Positions 40,001-55,000 of a DNA stretch of 64,000 bases are shown in pieces. The notes below the pieces were generated by a model. The model was not told the DNA's origin and did not search any database. It worked only from the letters and a program-made list of their open reading frames with translations. Numbering within the stretch: the stretch's first letter is position 1; each line of letters starts with the position of its first letter. A program made the position numbers and the translations under genes. Origin of the DNA: Ophiura sarsii (Eukaryota > Echinodermata > Ophiuroidea > Amphilepidida > Ophiuridae); the NCBI GenBank assembly GCA_035610835.1, contig CM069455.1, positions 51,812,639 to 51,876,638 of the forward strand. Reading direction: 5' to 3'.

Positions 40001-43000
40001 GTGTGGAGTGACAAGACAGATAAGTTGTGTAATCCTTGGAATATGGTTACAGCCAGGCTGGTTAATTGATTTCCATACAAATATAGTTCTGATAGATTGA
40101 CAAGATCATTAAATGTGCCTGGTTCTATCACTGACAGTTGGTTTGTGTAGAGTGTCAATATAGACAATTTGTGTAACCCATGGAATATGGTTACAGCCAG
40201 GCTGGTTAATTGATTTCCATACAGTTCTGATACATTGACAAGATCATTAAATATGCTTGGTTCTATCACTGACAGTTGGTTTGTATGGAGTGACAAGACA
40301 GATAATTTGTGTAACCCATGGAATATTGTTGCATTAAGGCTGGTTAATTGATTTCCATACAAATATAGTTCTGATAGATTGACAAGATCATTAAATGTGC
40401 CCAGTTCTATCACTGAAAGTTGGTTTGTATGGAGTGCCAAGACAGATAATTTATGTAATCCTTGGAATATGGTTGCATTTAGGCTGGTTAATTGATTTTC
40501 ATACAAATCCAGTTCTGATAAATTGACAAGATCATTAAAAGTATCTGGTTCTAGCACTGACAGTTGGTTTGTATGGAGACTCAAGACAGATAAATTCTGT
40601 AATCCATTGAATATGGTTTCATTGAGGTAGGTTAACTGATTTCCATACAAATATAGTTCTAATAAATTGACAAGATCATTAAATGTGCCTGGTTCTATCA
40701 CTGACAGTTGGTTTGTGAAGAGTGACAAGATAGATAATTTCTGTAATCCATTGAATATTGTTGCATTTAGGTAGGTTAATTGATTTTGATACAAATATAG
40801 TTCTAATAAATTGACAAGATCATTAAATGTGCCTGGTTCTATCACTGACAGTTGGTTTGTGAAGAGTGACAAGACAGATAATTTCTGTAATCCGTGGAAT
40901 ATGGTTGCATCAAGGTTAGTTAATTGATTTTGATACAAAGATAGTTCAGATAAATTGATAAGATCATTAAATGTGCCTGGTTCTATCACTGAAAGCTGGT
41001 TTTCGTTGAGGGCCAAGACAGATAATTTCTGTAATCCGTGGAATATGGTTGCATTGAGGTAGGTTAATTGATTTCCATACAAACCTAGTGCTGATAAATT
41101 GACAAGATCAGTAAATGTGCCTGGTTCTATCTCTGACAGTTGGTTTGTATGGAGGTTCAAGAAAGACAATTTCTGTAATCCCTGGAATATGGTTGCATTA
41201 AGGCTGGTTAATTGATTTCCATACAGATGTAGTTCTGATAAATTGACAAGATCATTGAATGTGACTGGTTCTAACACTGACAGTTGGTTTGTATGGAGTG
41301 ACAAAACAGATAATTTCTGTAATCCATGGAATATGGTTGCATTTAGGTAGGTTAATTGATTTCCATACACATCTAGTACTGATAAATTGATAAGATCATT
41401 AAAAGTGCCTGGTTCTATCACTGACAGTTTGTTTGTATGGAGTGACAAAACAGATAATTTCTGTAATCTGTGGAATATGGTTGCATTTAGGCTGGTTAAT
41501 TGATTTCCATACAAATATAGTTCTGATAAATTGACAAGATCATTAAAAGTGCCTGGTTCTATCACTGACAGTTGGTTTGTGTTAAGTGACAAGACAGATA
41601 ATTTGTGTAATCCGTGGAATATGGTTACATCCAGGTTGGTTAATTGATTTTCATGCAAATGTAGTACTGATAAATTGACAAGATCATTAAAAGTGCCTGG
41701 TTCTATCACTGACAGTTGGTTTGTGCTAAGTGACAAGACAGATAATTTCTGTAATCCATGGAATATGGTTGCAATAAGGCTGGTTAATTGATTTCCATAC
41801 AGTTCTGATACATTGACAAGATCATTAAATATGCTTGGTTCTATCACTGACAGTTGGTTTGTATGGAGTGACAAGACAGATAATTTGTGTAACCCATGGA
41901 ATATTGTTGCATTAAGGCTGGTTAATTGATTTCCATACAAATATAGTTCTGATAAATTGATAAGACCATTAAATATGCCTGGTTCTATCACTGACAGTTG
42001 GTTTGTATGGAGTGACAAGACAGATAATTTGTGTAACCCATGGAATATGGTTGCATTTAGGTAGGTTAATTGATTTCCATACAGAGACAGTTTTGATAAA
42101 TTGACAAGACCATTAAATGTGCTTGGTTCTATCACTGACAGTTGGTTTGTATGGAGCAACAAGATCATTAAGTTGTTTAATCTGTTGAATAGGGTACCAT
42201 CCAGCACACTCAATTGGTTTTGACTCAGTGATAGCTCTGTTAAACTGACCAGATCGTCAAAGATCCCAAGAGCTAATGCATCAAGCTTGTTGTTACGCAA
42301 TGTCAAGACAGAGAGTTTTCCTAATGAACTAAATGCTCCCATCTCCAAGATAGTTAGCTCATTATTATGAAGGTAAAGTTCTGTCAAGTTACTAACACCA
42401 TTAAAAACACCTGGTGTTATTTCTGACATAGCATTGCCATTGAGGGTTAAATTAGACAATCTGTCCAAGTCATCAAATACTGTAGTGGGAAGATTTGATA
42501 ATTGGTTATACTCTAATCCGAGTTCCTCTAGGTGATGCAACCCATTGAAAATACCAGGGGTTAGGAATTGTAAATTATTCTCGTTAAGTTTTAAGGTTCT
42601 TAAATAAAGAAGCCCTTGAAACAGGTGTTTGTCAAGTTGAGATAAGAAATTGTGAGAAAGGTCCAGGACTGAGAGCCTTTGACAGCTCTGAAGTAAATTT
42701 GGATCTAAATGATCAATATAATTTCCTTGTAAACTCAGATAGGATACATTTCTAAGCTCTGCAAAGGAATTATTATACAAATGTGTCAGTCTGTTTTCAG
42801 AAATGTCCAAGAAGAGCAGAGTATTCTTTGAGTTTTGTATTTGTAGTTGTATATAATCAGTGAAGTGATTTGTGGCTAGGGACAATGTAATCAGGCTATT
42901 GAATTGATTGAACAAAGTAGGGTCTATCTTGGTTAGTAGGTTATCATTTAGATACAAAATTTGCAAATGAGCTATACTTGAAAACATATCGAGTGTTAGT

Positions 43001-46000
43001 TCATACAACGAATTACCACTCAAATAGAGTTGTTTTAGATGATCAAGACCAAATAATGCATCCTTTGATAGGTACAACAATTGATTTGATGAAATATCTA
43101 GTACTTGCAGTTGATCTAGTCCCTTAAATGTCCCATCTTCAATATTAGCGATCTTGTTCCGAGAGAGAAGTAGGTAGTTGATACGGGTGAGATGTCTAAA
43201 GGATCCGGCAGTTACATGGGCTATGTCTCTTTGAGATGCATCCAGTGATGACATATTGATTAATCCGTCACTTGATTCATAGATTAGGAAAATACTGTCG
43301 TTTTGTTGCTGATTTGAACAGTCGATTTCAAATCTCTGGAAATATACAGTACAAGAACATGTCTCGGGACAGTTTGGTAATCCTGCATTGGACACATTAG
43401 TGTTCAGCGGAAAATCAGGCTGAATTAATGGTACAGATTCCAAGTCCATATAATTAAAGTCATTGAATGCTTGAAATAAAGCTGGATTTTCCGCCAGAAT
43501 TTGGTTATACGATTTCAGGTCATAGCTAACAGTATAGGTTCTGTCAAAATGCACCAGGTTGCTGCAAAGACCTGTATCACTTGGTGAGGAGGGGAACCCT
43601 TTGTCTATACCGCACTTGCCTTTGTTAGAGAATCCATTTTTCAGAGATAGTGGTTGGAGTTCAAGCTTGACCGATGCTTTGATGTGGATTTTGAGATGAT
43701 TGCTGGGGAAAAGCACACTACACATCTGTTCAGTTTGTTGTGTGAAAGCTATGATACCTGTGTCCCAACAGTCTTCCTCTGTGTCCATCTCAAAGTAGAA
43801 ATAATCATAAATGGTCCAGTTTGCTGACCGTACAACATCCAAGCGTATTCCTATTCCATCTGGGGCAAAGACAGAAAAACTGCAGTTCGCCCTCTCCTTT
43901 GTATTCACAATTATAGAGGCATTCGTCAAGGTGATAAGCTCAACCGTTTGCTCACACATGAATCTGTCTCTTCCAGTCGTATCTATAGGCAAAGTTTGAG
44001 TGATTTGTGAAATAGTCCCATACATCGTCAGAACAGTGGTAGGATTGGTTGACACAAACTCAGATTTGTTTCCAACAGGTGTTACTATCACAGGTTTAGT
44101 CTCATTTCCAGTGATATTGCTATACGCCACTGTGGTATCATATGTTGTCGTAGTGTCATACCCAGGGGAAGTTTCACTTGGATGTGCATACACACACCCA
44201 TTATACATAGTGCCATACATGTACACCCCTACAAACACTATATATAGTATTGCATTGTGTATAAAGCTTTTCGTGGACCATGCCATGATATCCGAGGATG
44301 GATAGATAAATCATCCACAGATCTCCGTTCCAAATATAGTGGCTATATCAAACTTTTATAGTTGAGCTTTTGGTAGAACTTGCTATATCCAAAGTTTTAG
44401 ATATATTCTTTAGTCTTGCTCAACAATCAAATTGTTGCTGGCGCGGATATGGCTGATGTGTTAATATTAATAGTAATGGTACTGCCTCATAGAGGGTGTG
44501 TACTACTATAACACAAAAATAGGCATGGTTGAATAGAGCAACATAATGCTTCAAACTGGTTGTTCACACATATAATACTTATACTTATATGGTAACACGT
44601 GCAGTACTTTTCCATACAAGGGTATACCATTTCGTTGTGGATTTGGTTGAATACAGTAACACAATGCTGAAACTAGACAGGTCATCGTTGGGAGTGCATC
44701 GGGAATATTTGTTTCCAACCTGTTAACAATTAATTGTGTCAGCGGCATTTATCTTCTATTTTCAGTTTATGATGTCAAATTAAATGGAATACTGTAAAGT
44801 GGAAATGTAGAGTGGATTCTTTTTGCGCTTTTCACATTTTGAACAAGTTTGCTTGTTTTGTTGTTGTTATTTTTGCAAGTTTGAGTGTCCTTAAATACAT
44901 GTATACCTGCATAGAAATGAATATATTTGTGCGTTCCCACTAAAATCAGCAAGCGCGAAAATAAACATAAAACCGTGAAAATGTCCACTTTTACAGTAAG
45001 GCAAAAAAAGAAAATTGTTATGTTGTCCTCGACCGCCCGCTCGTCATTTTAGGGCCGCTCCGATTTTTTTTTTTTTTTTTCAGATTTTTTTTTAAAAAAA
45101 ATTGTTGTGGTTTTTTTTTTAAATCGTATTTTTGTATTAAAAAAAAAATCGAAAAAAATCAGATTTTGTTTCCAGATTTTTTTCAGATTTTTTTTTAAAC
45201 AGTTTAAATGGCATTAATATTAAATCAAGTGTTTATAACATATATGTGCGGCTCTTAGAGTGATTTTAACTTCTTGTTGGCTGAACTTTGAGCTTCTGCT
45301 GGTAAAAGAAAATTAAACCAAAAAAAATTAAAATTAAAAAAAATCCGCCCGCCCGCCCCTCCTTTCTGAAAGTTGTCGAGGACAACATAACAATTTTTTT
45401 TTTTTTGGCCTAATGGAAAATGCATGTTTGTCATGGTAATAAAATATTTTTGTTGAAAAATTGCAATTCAGTACTCTTGGTGAATTTTCCATGTATGGGT
45501 TGCAATTAAGCAGTTTGGGTGTTGACCCCGGGTTGACCCAAATCAATTTTCTTTTCTTAATTTTGATATTGCAGCTATTTTTAAACTAAAATGTCCCGAT
45601 ATCAGACCCGATCGTTGATCGCCTCACATATAGTGGTTCAGTAAATCTTGTTATTCAGAATTTTTTTTGTGACTGTTGTAATTATTGTACTTTTTCAAAT
45701 TAATGTACTTTCACAAATTTATTTGTCATTTTCAGGGGTTTTTCTGTCTCAAATATGAAAAAGAAAAAAACAATTAGTTAGTAGTGTATCTTAAAACACA
45801 CAATTATACAAAATTATACATTGGAAATGAGTAGTTCAAATATAAAGCGCCAAAAAAACACCTGTTACGGCTGGACAGACCGCTCAGTATGGGTGGGTCA
45901 GCTAGGCATTATTTATTCAAATGGCCACTGCTTCATCAATTGGTGCTATCAAAATGCACGGGAGGCAATCAATGCCTGTTCTTTCCAACTTGTTGAATTT

Positions 46001-49000
46001 CTTTAGGGTCCTATTAGAATTATACACAGGGCGTCCCGGTAAAACTGGATACTTAAATTTCTTTTTGTGTAGTGTTTAGTAACACATGCACTGCCGTACT
46101 GCAATCCTTTGCTTTAATACACCTTTTTCGTGATTAGAGGTTGTTCACAGCATTGTGGTTGCATTATTTTCTCAAGCCAATATTGTATTAATTTGTGTTT
46201 CTATGGTGGTTTGTGTGTGAGTGTTTTATAGTTATAAACTTCCCTATAGAAGTTACTGTAGCATGAAGACTAGTTCTGGGTTGCTTGAAATGAAAATCAA
46301 AGTATTGTTGAACTGCAGCCAGTGCTGGAATAAAAATGGGAAAGTTGAAGCACCCATTGTATCCTTCTTTAAAAGTGTCAACTCCAGCTATTTCATGGCT
46401 AGTTGTATGGTGGTACAATTAGGCATTAACAATTTTACAGACATCTGATTTGCATCACTGCCCATTTCATAAATCAGTGGAGCGTTTATCACCGATCCTT
46501 TTTCAATCCTTTTAACAATAGAAAAAACAAGCAAGCTTTCCCCAAGCTTTCCTCTCTTTGTAAAAAAGGCAAGGCCTCTAAGGTATATGGGGATGTGCCG
46601 CCCAAATGGATCACTTTTTACAAGAAAAACCTAAACATGGGGTATGATTTTGTGCTGGACAATCCCTATGGGTCCCTTTCGTCAAAATCATGAAATACAA
46701 ATCAAATCGGTCGTTTTTCAGCCTAGAAAATCCCTAAACATGGGTCCTGTTTTGCGAAAATCATGAAAAACTGTCAAATAGCCACAAAGTAAAAACACCT
46801 CTAAAAGTGGGTCAGGGTTTCAAACCTCCGGCGGTACACCCTCTTCAATAAATCATCATTACAACAACTTTGTGCAGCACTCAGACATTTATTAATTAGG
46901 TATGACGTAGTACCACTACCTTGCGTCATTAGCATATCAATACAGACCGACCATTCAAAGTTAGCGTACCGTGAAAGGGCCACACATAAATCACGCGCTG
47001 ACCTGTACACTCGCGCATGACCTCAATTCACTTGCATGGGGCTTCGGCACTCAAGACAGGCGCACATGCTTTTCGACCAAACTGCTTTCGATCTTGTAGG
47101 ATACATCATAAATATTAGAAATAACTATAATGGTCAAGGAAACATTTGGTCGGTGACTTTTAGATGATATTGTAGCTTATGATTGACATAAACAATAAAG
47201 TTAGGTTGTTTTTATGAATGGTGGACTCCCGCGGAGATACACGGTGGTCTTGCCCGGGGAATTCTGGCTTAATGGAAGATGCTCGCAACGGGTGTTATGA
47301 ATGGGGAATCGGCCTATTTTAGAGTCCGTGATATGAAAAGAACTGCCGAAGATATGTATATTAACGGTTGTCCAAAGTTAGTATTTGTAATAAATGTTTA
47401 TATGATTGGAAAGAAGAGATGTTAAGCTTTGTAAAAATATAGGTTGTTTACAGCAAAGGTATAATGTGAATGAGTTGTGAGTTCACAAACTCCGGCATAC
47501 GTACAAAGCCCCTATACCACGTTAGTGTGATGCTGTGCGTGTATGCTCGGAAGAATGCAGGATGTTCTCAACTTATTGTAATGTTTGAGCCCCCCACCCC
47601 CCCCCCCCCTCCCCACCAGTCTGATTGTATAACACCCTATCCAAGAATCAAGAACAACCTGTGTGTCCAACACACCGTGAATAAATTTGATCCAATAATA
47701 CCTGTGAAAGGTAAGACAGAGTTGATTACATAGCACTTTATTACATGACAACATACAAAAATCCATAATTGTATATACATTTTTTATCATAAGGCAACGG
47801 GGGAAAACCCTGTTCTACTATTAACAAACCTTTCAAGTAGTGCCGGTCTATAGGGCAGATTTTTTTTTCTTCAAACTTTTCGTGAACATTTTGGTGAATT
47901 TTCACACATAAAATTGTAAAAAAATCAAAAATGTTGAAAACATTTCAAAATTGTTAAAATAAATTTGTCAATTTTCAACAACAAAAAAATCAAAATCAAA
48001 ATATGTTCTTACTTTTTTGTTGTGTAAAGAAAAATATGAACACTTTAAAAAAAATGTGTTGTGTTGGGCCCGTAGAACAGGTTTTTCCCCATCGCTATAG
48101 ATGACTATTCTCAGTCATCCAGTCCAAAAGAAAAGAGTAAACAATAAATTGACTGCATGGTATTTATTACCAGGGTTTGGTTTGCCGGCAAAAAAGGCAA
48201 ACAAATAATAATAATAAATAATAATAACAAGCATTTATATAGTGTTCTACAAAGAACACAGCGTTATATACAAGAAAAATGCAAAGAAAATATATACACA
48301 AGTCATGCAAAGATAAAAAATATGGTACTTTGGAAACAAATGAGTTTTTAACCGGCGTTTGAAGATACAGACTGACAGCGCCTCTCTGATGCTGACCGGG
48401 TGCTGATTCCAAAGTGAGGGGCCACATACATGAAAGGAATTATCACCAGCTTGACGTTTAGATCGAGGCACAAAAAGCCTGGTAGCATCAGAAGAGGAGC
48501 GAAGTCGGGTCTACTATCTTCATTTTTACCGTTAGATGCATTACACAATTTGAGTATGTGAGTTAGGTAAGTGGAGCATGATCGCTAAGACATTAAAAAC
48601 CTATTTTTGCCAGTTTTTGCCGGCAAAAAATGACATCAACTGGCAAAAACTAGGAAAATCCCATACTCGTAGCTACAAACATATTAATTATACATCAGAA
48701 AACACATAAACAATATACTGAATCACTTCAGCCAACATTTGGTTCAACAAAAGTCCCTAAAATTAAAAACAAATACAATTAATATACATAAAAATTATAA
48801 CAAATTTGAATCAACTGAACTGGTACCATTGGAAAGGAAAGAGCTTGCCATAACAACTGCTTGCAAACATCATCTATTAATGTTTTATAATACATTCAGA
48901 AAAAATATTTATAATTTTCATTGGCTTTTGAGATTAATTCACCATTTATTTGCATTTTGCCACAACATTTTTTTAGTTTTTGCCATTACTGCCACTTGGC

Positions 49001-52000
49001 AAAAAGGTATTTAGGTTTTTAGGTTTAAACTACCTGGGGCAAAAACTTGCGAACCCTAGGTATTACATTTTGCAAATTCTACATCGCATCCAACACTGAC
49101 CCGTCGAGTAGGTCATTGACCCCATCTCCCCCTCTTCCTGTTGTTCAGTTTTGGGTGACTGATGAATCCAGTTTCATGGAAATGATTCTAAACTTTAAAC
49201 AAGTAATTAACGATTCTAAACTTTAAACAAGTAATTAACGATTCTAAAGTCCACAATGGATTAAAGTATTAAGCACTGTTTTTAAGGGGGTGTGGACTCT
49301 CAGGTACAGCCTCCGTAAAACTGCCGTAACTTCTTCAATATTCATTTAATCTTTATAAATGTATACAGTTTTTTTGCAGAAAAGGGTTCAATGAATCTAA
49401 CCATGATAATGAAACTGACCATTTTGGAAAAAAATTATAAAAAACACCTTTTTTGACCCATTTTAGGTTTGGAAAAGATAACTCAAAATATATTTTGTTA
49501 CATTTTGTCATACTAGTTTTATGATAATCCTGATAACATTCCCCAGGAGCATTTTTTTTTTTTAATATCTTATTTTTTATTTTTTGAGTTACAGACCAAA
49601 AAGTGCCTAAAAATGTGATTTTTTACCGCCAAAATCATTGAGTTATCTTTTCCAAACCTAAAATGGGTCAAAAAACATGTTTTTTATAATTTTTTCCAAA
49701 ATGGTCAATTTCATTATCATGGTTGGATTCATTGAACCCTTTTCTGCAAAAAACTGTATACATTTATAAAGATTAAATGAATATTGAAGAAGTTACGGCA
49801 GTTTTTCCAAATTGGCAAGAAGTATTTTTGTTTTTTATCTATCCGCGCGCAAAAGTAACCCAAGCATATAAGCGCGATTTTGTCATACGCAAGTGTCACG
49901 CTTACAGTGACACTGCAACATTGCGCGCCATATTGCGCCATGCGAGCGTTTTGCGAGACGCTTTTCTGAATTCATGCGCTGCTGTAAATAGGTTTCGTCA
50001 ATTTGGAGTTGACTGAACTCTATACTAATTCTTTAATAAAATTGTATCAAACTGGACTATACCTTATGAATTATGTGACCGTAAATGAGGCACAATTGTG
50101 GCAGTAGCTATTTTGATTTAAGAGCACAAATGTGGGACAAGATCATAATAAGTCAAATTAATAAAAAGTGTTATTTTGGTTCTTTCTTACATCTAGTATC
50201 AAACCAACGACTAAAATACATGAAAATTAAAGTTAAATATTCCTAAACTTGTAACAAAATTCCTTATATTCAGGACAAGGTTTGGTGTTATGACAGAATA
50301 ATATTTTGAATCTCCCACTGTGCATACATTAATTGAAATTGAATTTTGTGGGTATTTGTACTCTAGAAGATGCAAAATATTGCTCTGGCATCGTCATGGT
50401 GAAATAACCACCACCAACCCTTGTCCTTAATTTAATTTTGAAATTTTCAAAATATTTGGAATTTTTAAAATCGTTTTGAACATTTTGAAAGTTGTTGAAA
50501 AATTCACCAACATTTTCACATAAATTGTGGAAGAATAAAAATTCCAGAACGACCGGTTCTAACTGAGAGGTCCGGAAAATCTGTAGAACAGGTTTTCCGT
50601 TGCCTTAGGGTGCACATCAAAACTTGACCGCCCGGTAACGTGCGGTTACAGCCGGTTTCTTTTGTTCTAAACAATGATATGCGGTCCAACCGGGCAGAAC
50701 CGGCGGTTGCCGCGCGGTCGAGTTTTGATGTGCTCCCATAATGAAAGTCATCATAAAAAGTTGTAAATAACAGTCATCTGTACTCTGATCCACACACTTA
50801 ATATAGAAAACACTGACTAAAAATTAGTCACAGACAGTAGAGTTTTATAATTATAAATTGCTAATTGATATTAAAAATTATGGTGGCTATCCTGATAACA
50901 AATTTCATTGGAATACTGTAAAAGTGGGAATTTTTGCGCGATTAAATGTTTGCACTTTGCAAACTTTCATTCATTTTGCTTGTTTTTAAATTTACGATTT
51001 GAAAGTTCATTACATAAACTTATACACAAAATATATATGTTTCCATGTTTTTTCTTCTTCGCGGTAGCTGCTTGGAGTGTGAAAATCGTGAATATTAATG
51101 TAGCGTGAAAATTTCCACGTTTACAGTACATCAAAGGGGTGTTTCAGCAATACCAATATTGTCTTCATTTTCTTTCTGAATTCGATCATAGTAATTTGAC
51201 ACAATATGTCCAATGGCATAAAGAAATGGGTTAACAGCTGAATTAATAGGTAAAGCAAAGGCAATGATCCAAGCATATGATGTGGGATCAACTGTTGCAT
51301 ATTCTGTTTGCACAAGTATCCCTAATATAACTATTGGCATCCAACAGAGCATATCAGTCATCACAATTAAACCCATTTTCATGGCCATTCGGAGTTCTCT
51401 TTTACGCCTTGAAACGCTCATAATCATATGGGGAGTTATGAATTTCACAATGATAAAGATTCCAATGTAACAAAATGCCACTGTTAAGCAACAAATACAA
51501 TTGACTCCTAGAAATAGACTAATGGCATAAAAGGAATATGGTTCACTTCCTATAATTGTATTCAATGCTTGGGTCAAATTTGAGTTTACAATAGCCCGTA
51601 TGTCGGTATCAAATGTGACATCAATTGATATGTTTTGATATTCTGTTTTGAATATCAGATTTCGTACTAAAGGTAACCCAATACATACCTCAGAAAAGCT
51701 GTATTGTTTGTTTGGTAATCCAGTTGGTATTATGCTGAATATTAATGATACAATCCAAACTGTAACAACTGTTGTTACCCTAGATCTACGAGTCAAAAAT
51801 ATGTTATGGCTAGCATTTTTAAATGTCAAAAATCTTTCAATACTAATGAGTACAACAAAGAATAGAGATGCCTCGCTCGACAGAACTGATAATACTCCAG
51901 CAAATTTGCATACTGAGCTATTTCTCCATTTGTCTGCATACAAAGGAAAGTATTCACCATGTGTACTATCCACCATAGCAAGTATAAGCATGTATACTGC

Positions 52001-55000
52001 CATTAATAAATCTGAAGCAGCGAGGTTGATAATGAATATTTTTTGATGGATATTTTCATTCACTCTGCCGCATAATTCAAAACATCCCCACATTAGAATG
52101 ATTGAATTTGAAGTTAACGCGAATATACCAATTATCCACACTGTTGATTTCACCACATTATTTGGTAGAAGTTGTGAACATCTGGAATACGGCGATTCTT
52201 CTTTTCTTGGTATACATTGTGAGCCAGCCTTTAATTCTACAAAACAACATATGGGTGTTGAATCCACATCCAGAATTGTTTCATTGCCAAGCCCCAAAAA
52301 AGATCTCTTACTTATTTTTGTTATTGAATTACCTGCTAGCTGAAGAAGTTGTAAATTGTTTAAACCTTGAAATGCATCATCGTCAATCGCAGTAATTGTA
52401 TTGCTGAACAAATTTATATTAAGTAAATGGCTCAAATTAAGAAATGAAAAAGACTCAACTCTACTTATTTCATTATTTTCTAATGAAAGCAATTGTAACT
52501 GAAACAAGCCTCTAAATGATCCTGTATTTATTACATGTAATGAATTGTTTTCAATGGATAGCCATGTAAGGCTCCCAAGGTCTTTAAAAACAGTTGTATT
52601 CAATCCTGTTAGTTTATTATTGCCAAGCTGTAGCATAGAAAGTTTGTGTAATCCATGGAATAGGTTATTAGGAAGAATTGTCAAGTAGTTATGATGTAAG
52701 TATAATTCTGTCAAATTAACAAGATCATTAAAAATGCCTGGTTCTATTACTGACATTTGGTTTCTGTAGAGTCGCAAGAGAGACAATTTCTGTAATCCAT
52801 GGAATATGGTTACATCCAGGTTTGTTAATTGATTTCGAGGCAAATATAGTTCTGATAAATTGACAAGATCATTAAATGTGCCTGGTTCTATCACTGACAG
52901 TAGGTTTATGGAGAGTGACAAGACAGATAATTTCTGTAACCCGTGGAATATTGTTTCATCCAGGTTGGATAATTGATTTCCATTCAAATATAGTTCTGAT
53001 AAATTGACAAGATCATTAAAAGTGCCTGGTTCTATCACTGACAGTTGGTTTGTGTTAAGTGACAACTCAGATAATTTCTGTAATCCATGGAATATGGTTG
53101 CATTAAGGCTGGTTAATTGATTTCCATGCAGATATAGTTTTGATAAATTGACAAGATCATTGAATGTGCCTGGTTCTAACACTGACAGTTGGTTTGTTGG
53201 GAGTGACAAAACAGATAATTTCTGTAATCTGTGGAATATGGTTGCATTTAGGCTGGTTAATTGATTTCCATGCAGATATAGTACTGATAAATTGATAAGA
53301 TCATTAAAAGTGCCTGGTTCTATCACTGACAGTTTGTTTGTATGGAGTGACAAAACAGATAATTTCTGTAATTTGTGGAATATGGTTGCATTTAGGCTGG
53401 TTAATTGATTTTCATACAAATATGGTTCTGATAAATTGACAAGATCATTAAAAGTGCCTGGTTCTATCACTGACAGTTTGTTTGTATGGAGTGACAAAAC
53501 AGATAATTTCTGTAATCTGTGGAATATGGTTGCATTTAGGCTGGTTAATTGATTTCCATACAAATATAGTTCTGATAAATTGACAAGATCATTAAAAGTG
53601 CCTGGTTCTATCACTGACAGTTGGTTTGTGTTAAGTGACAAGACAGATAATTTCCGTAATCTGTGGAATATGGTTGCATTAAGGCTGGTTAATTGATTTC
53701 CATACAGATGTAGTTCTGATAAATTGACAAGATCATTGAATGTGACTGGTTCTAACACTGACAGTTGGTTTGTATGGAGTGACAAAACAGATAATTTCTG
53801 TAATCCATGGAATATGGTTGAATTTAGGTAGGTTAATTGATTTCCATACACATCTAGTACTGATAAATTGATAAGATCATTAAAAGTGCCTGGTTCTATC
53901 ACTGACAGTTTGTTTGTATGGAGTGACAAAACAGATAATTTCTGTAATCTGTGGAATATGGTTGCATTTAGGCTGGTTAATTGATTTCCATACAAATATA
54001 GTTCTGATAAATTGACAAGATCATTAAAAGTGCCTGGTTCTATCACTGACAGTTGGTTTGTGTTAAGTGACAAGACAGATAGTTTGTGTAATCCGTGGAA
54101 TATGGTTACATCCAGGTTGGTTAATTGATTTTCATGCAAATGTAGTACTGATAAATTGACAAGATCATTAAAAGTGCCTGGTTCTATCACTGACAGTTGG
54201 TTTGTGCTAAGTGACAAGACAGATAATTTCTGTAATCCATGGAATATGGTTGCAATAAGGCTGGTTAATTGATTTCCATACAGTTCTGATACATTGACAA
54301 GATCATTAAATATGCTTGGTTCTATCACTGACAGTTGGTTTGTATGGAGTGACAAGACAGATAATTTGTGTAACCCATGGAATATTGTTGCATTAAGGCT
54401 GGTTAATTGATTTCCATACAAATATAGTTCTGATAAATTGATAAGACCATTATATATGCCTGGTTCTATCACTGACAGTTGGTTTGTATGGAGTGACAAG
54501 ACAGATAATTTGTGTAACCCATGGAATATGGTTGCATTTAGGTAGGTTAATTGATTTCCATACAGAGACAGTTTTGATAAATTGACAAGACCATTAAATG
54601 TGCCTGGTTCTATCACTGACAGTTGGTTTGTATGGAGCAATAAGATCATTAAGTTGTTTAATCTGTTGAATAGGGTACCATCCAGCACACTCAATTGGTT
54701 TTGACTCAGTGATAGCTCTGTTAAACTGACCAGATCGTCAAAGATCCCAAGAGCTAATGTATCAAGCTTGTTGTTACGCAATGTCAAGACAGAGAGTTTT
54801 CCTAATGAACTAAATGCTCCCATCTCCAAGATAGTTAGCTCATTATTATGAAGGTAAAGTTCTGTCAAGTTACTAACACCATTAAACACACCTGGTGTTA
54901 TTTGTGACATAGCATTGTCATTGAGGGTTAAAATATACAATCTGTCCAAGTCATCAAATACTGCAGGAGGAAGATCTGATATATGGTTATGCTCTAATCC

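Noticed and set aside
48739..49014. 91-codon open frame within the 48164-49053 insertion
   Set aside because: Very AT-rich, no recognisable domain, inside a non-autonomous element.
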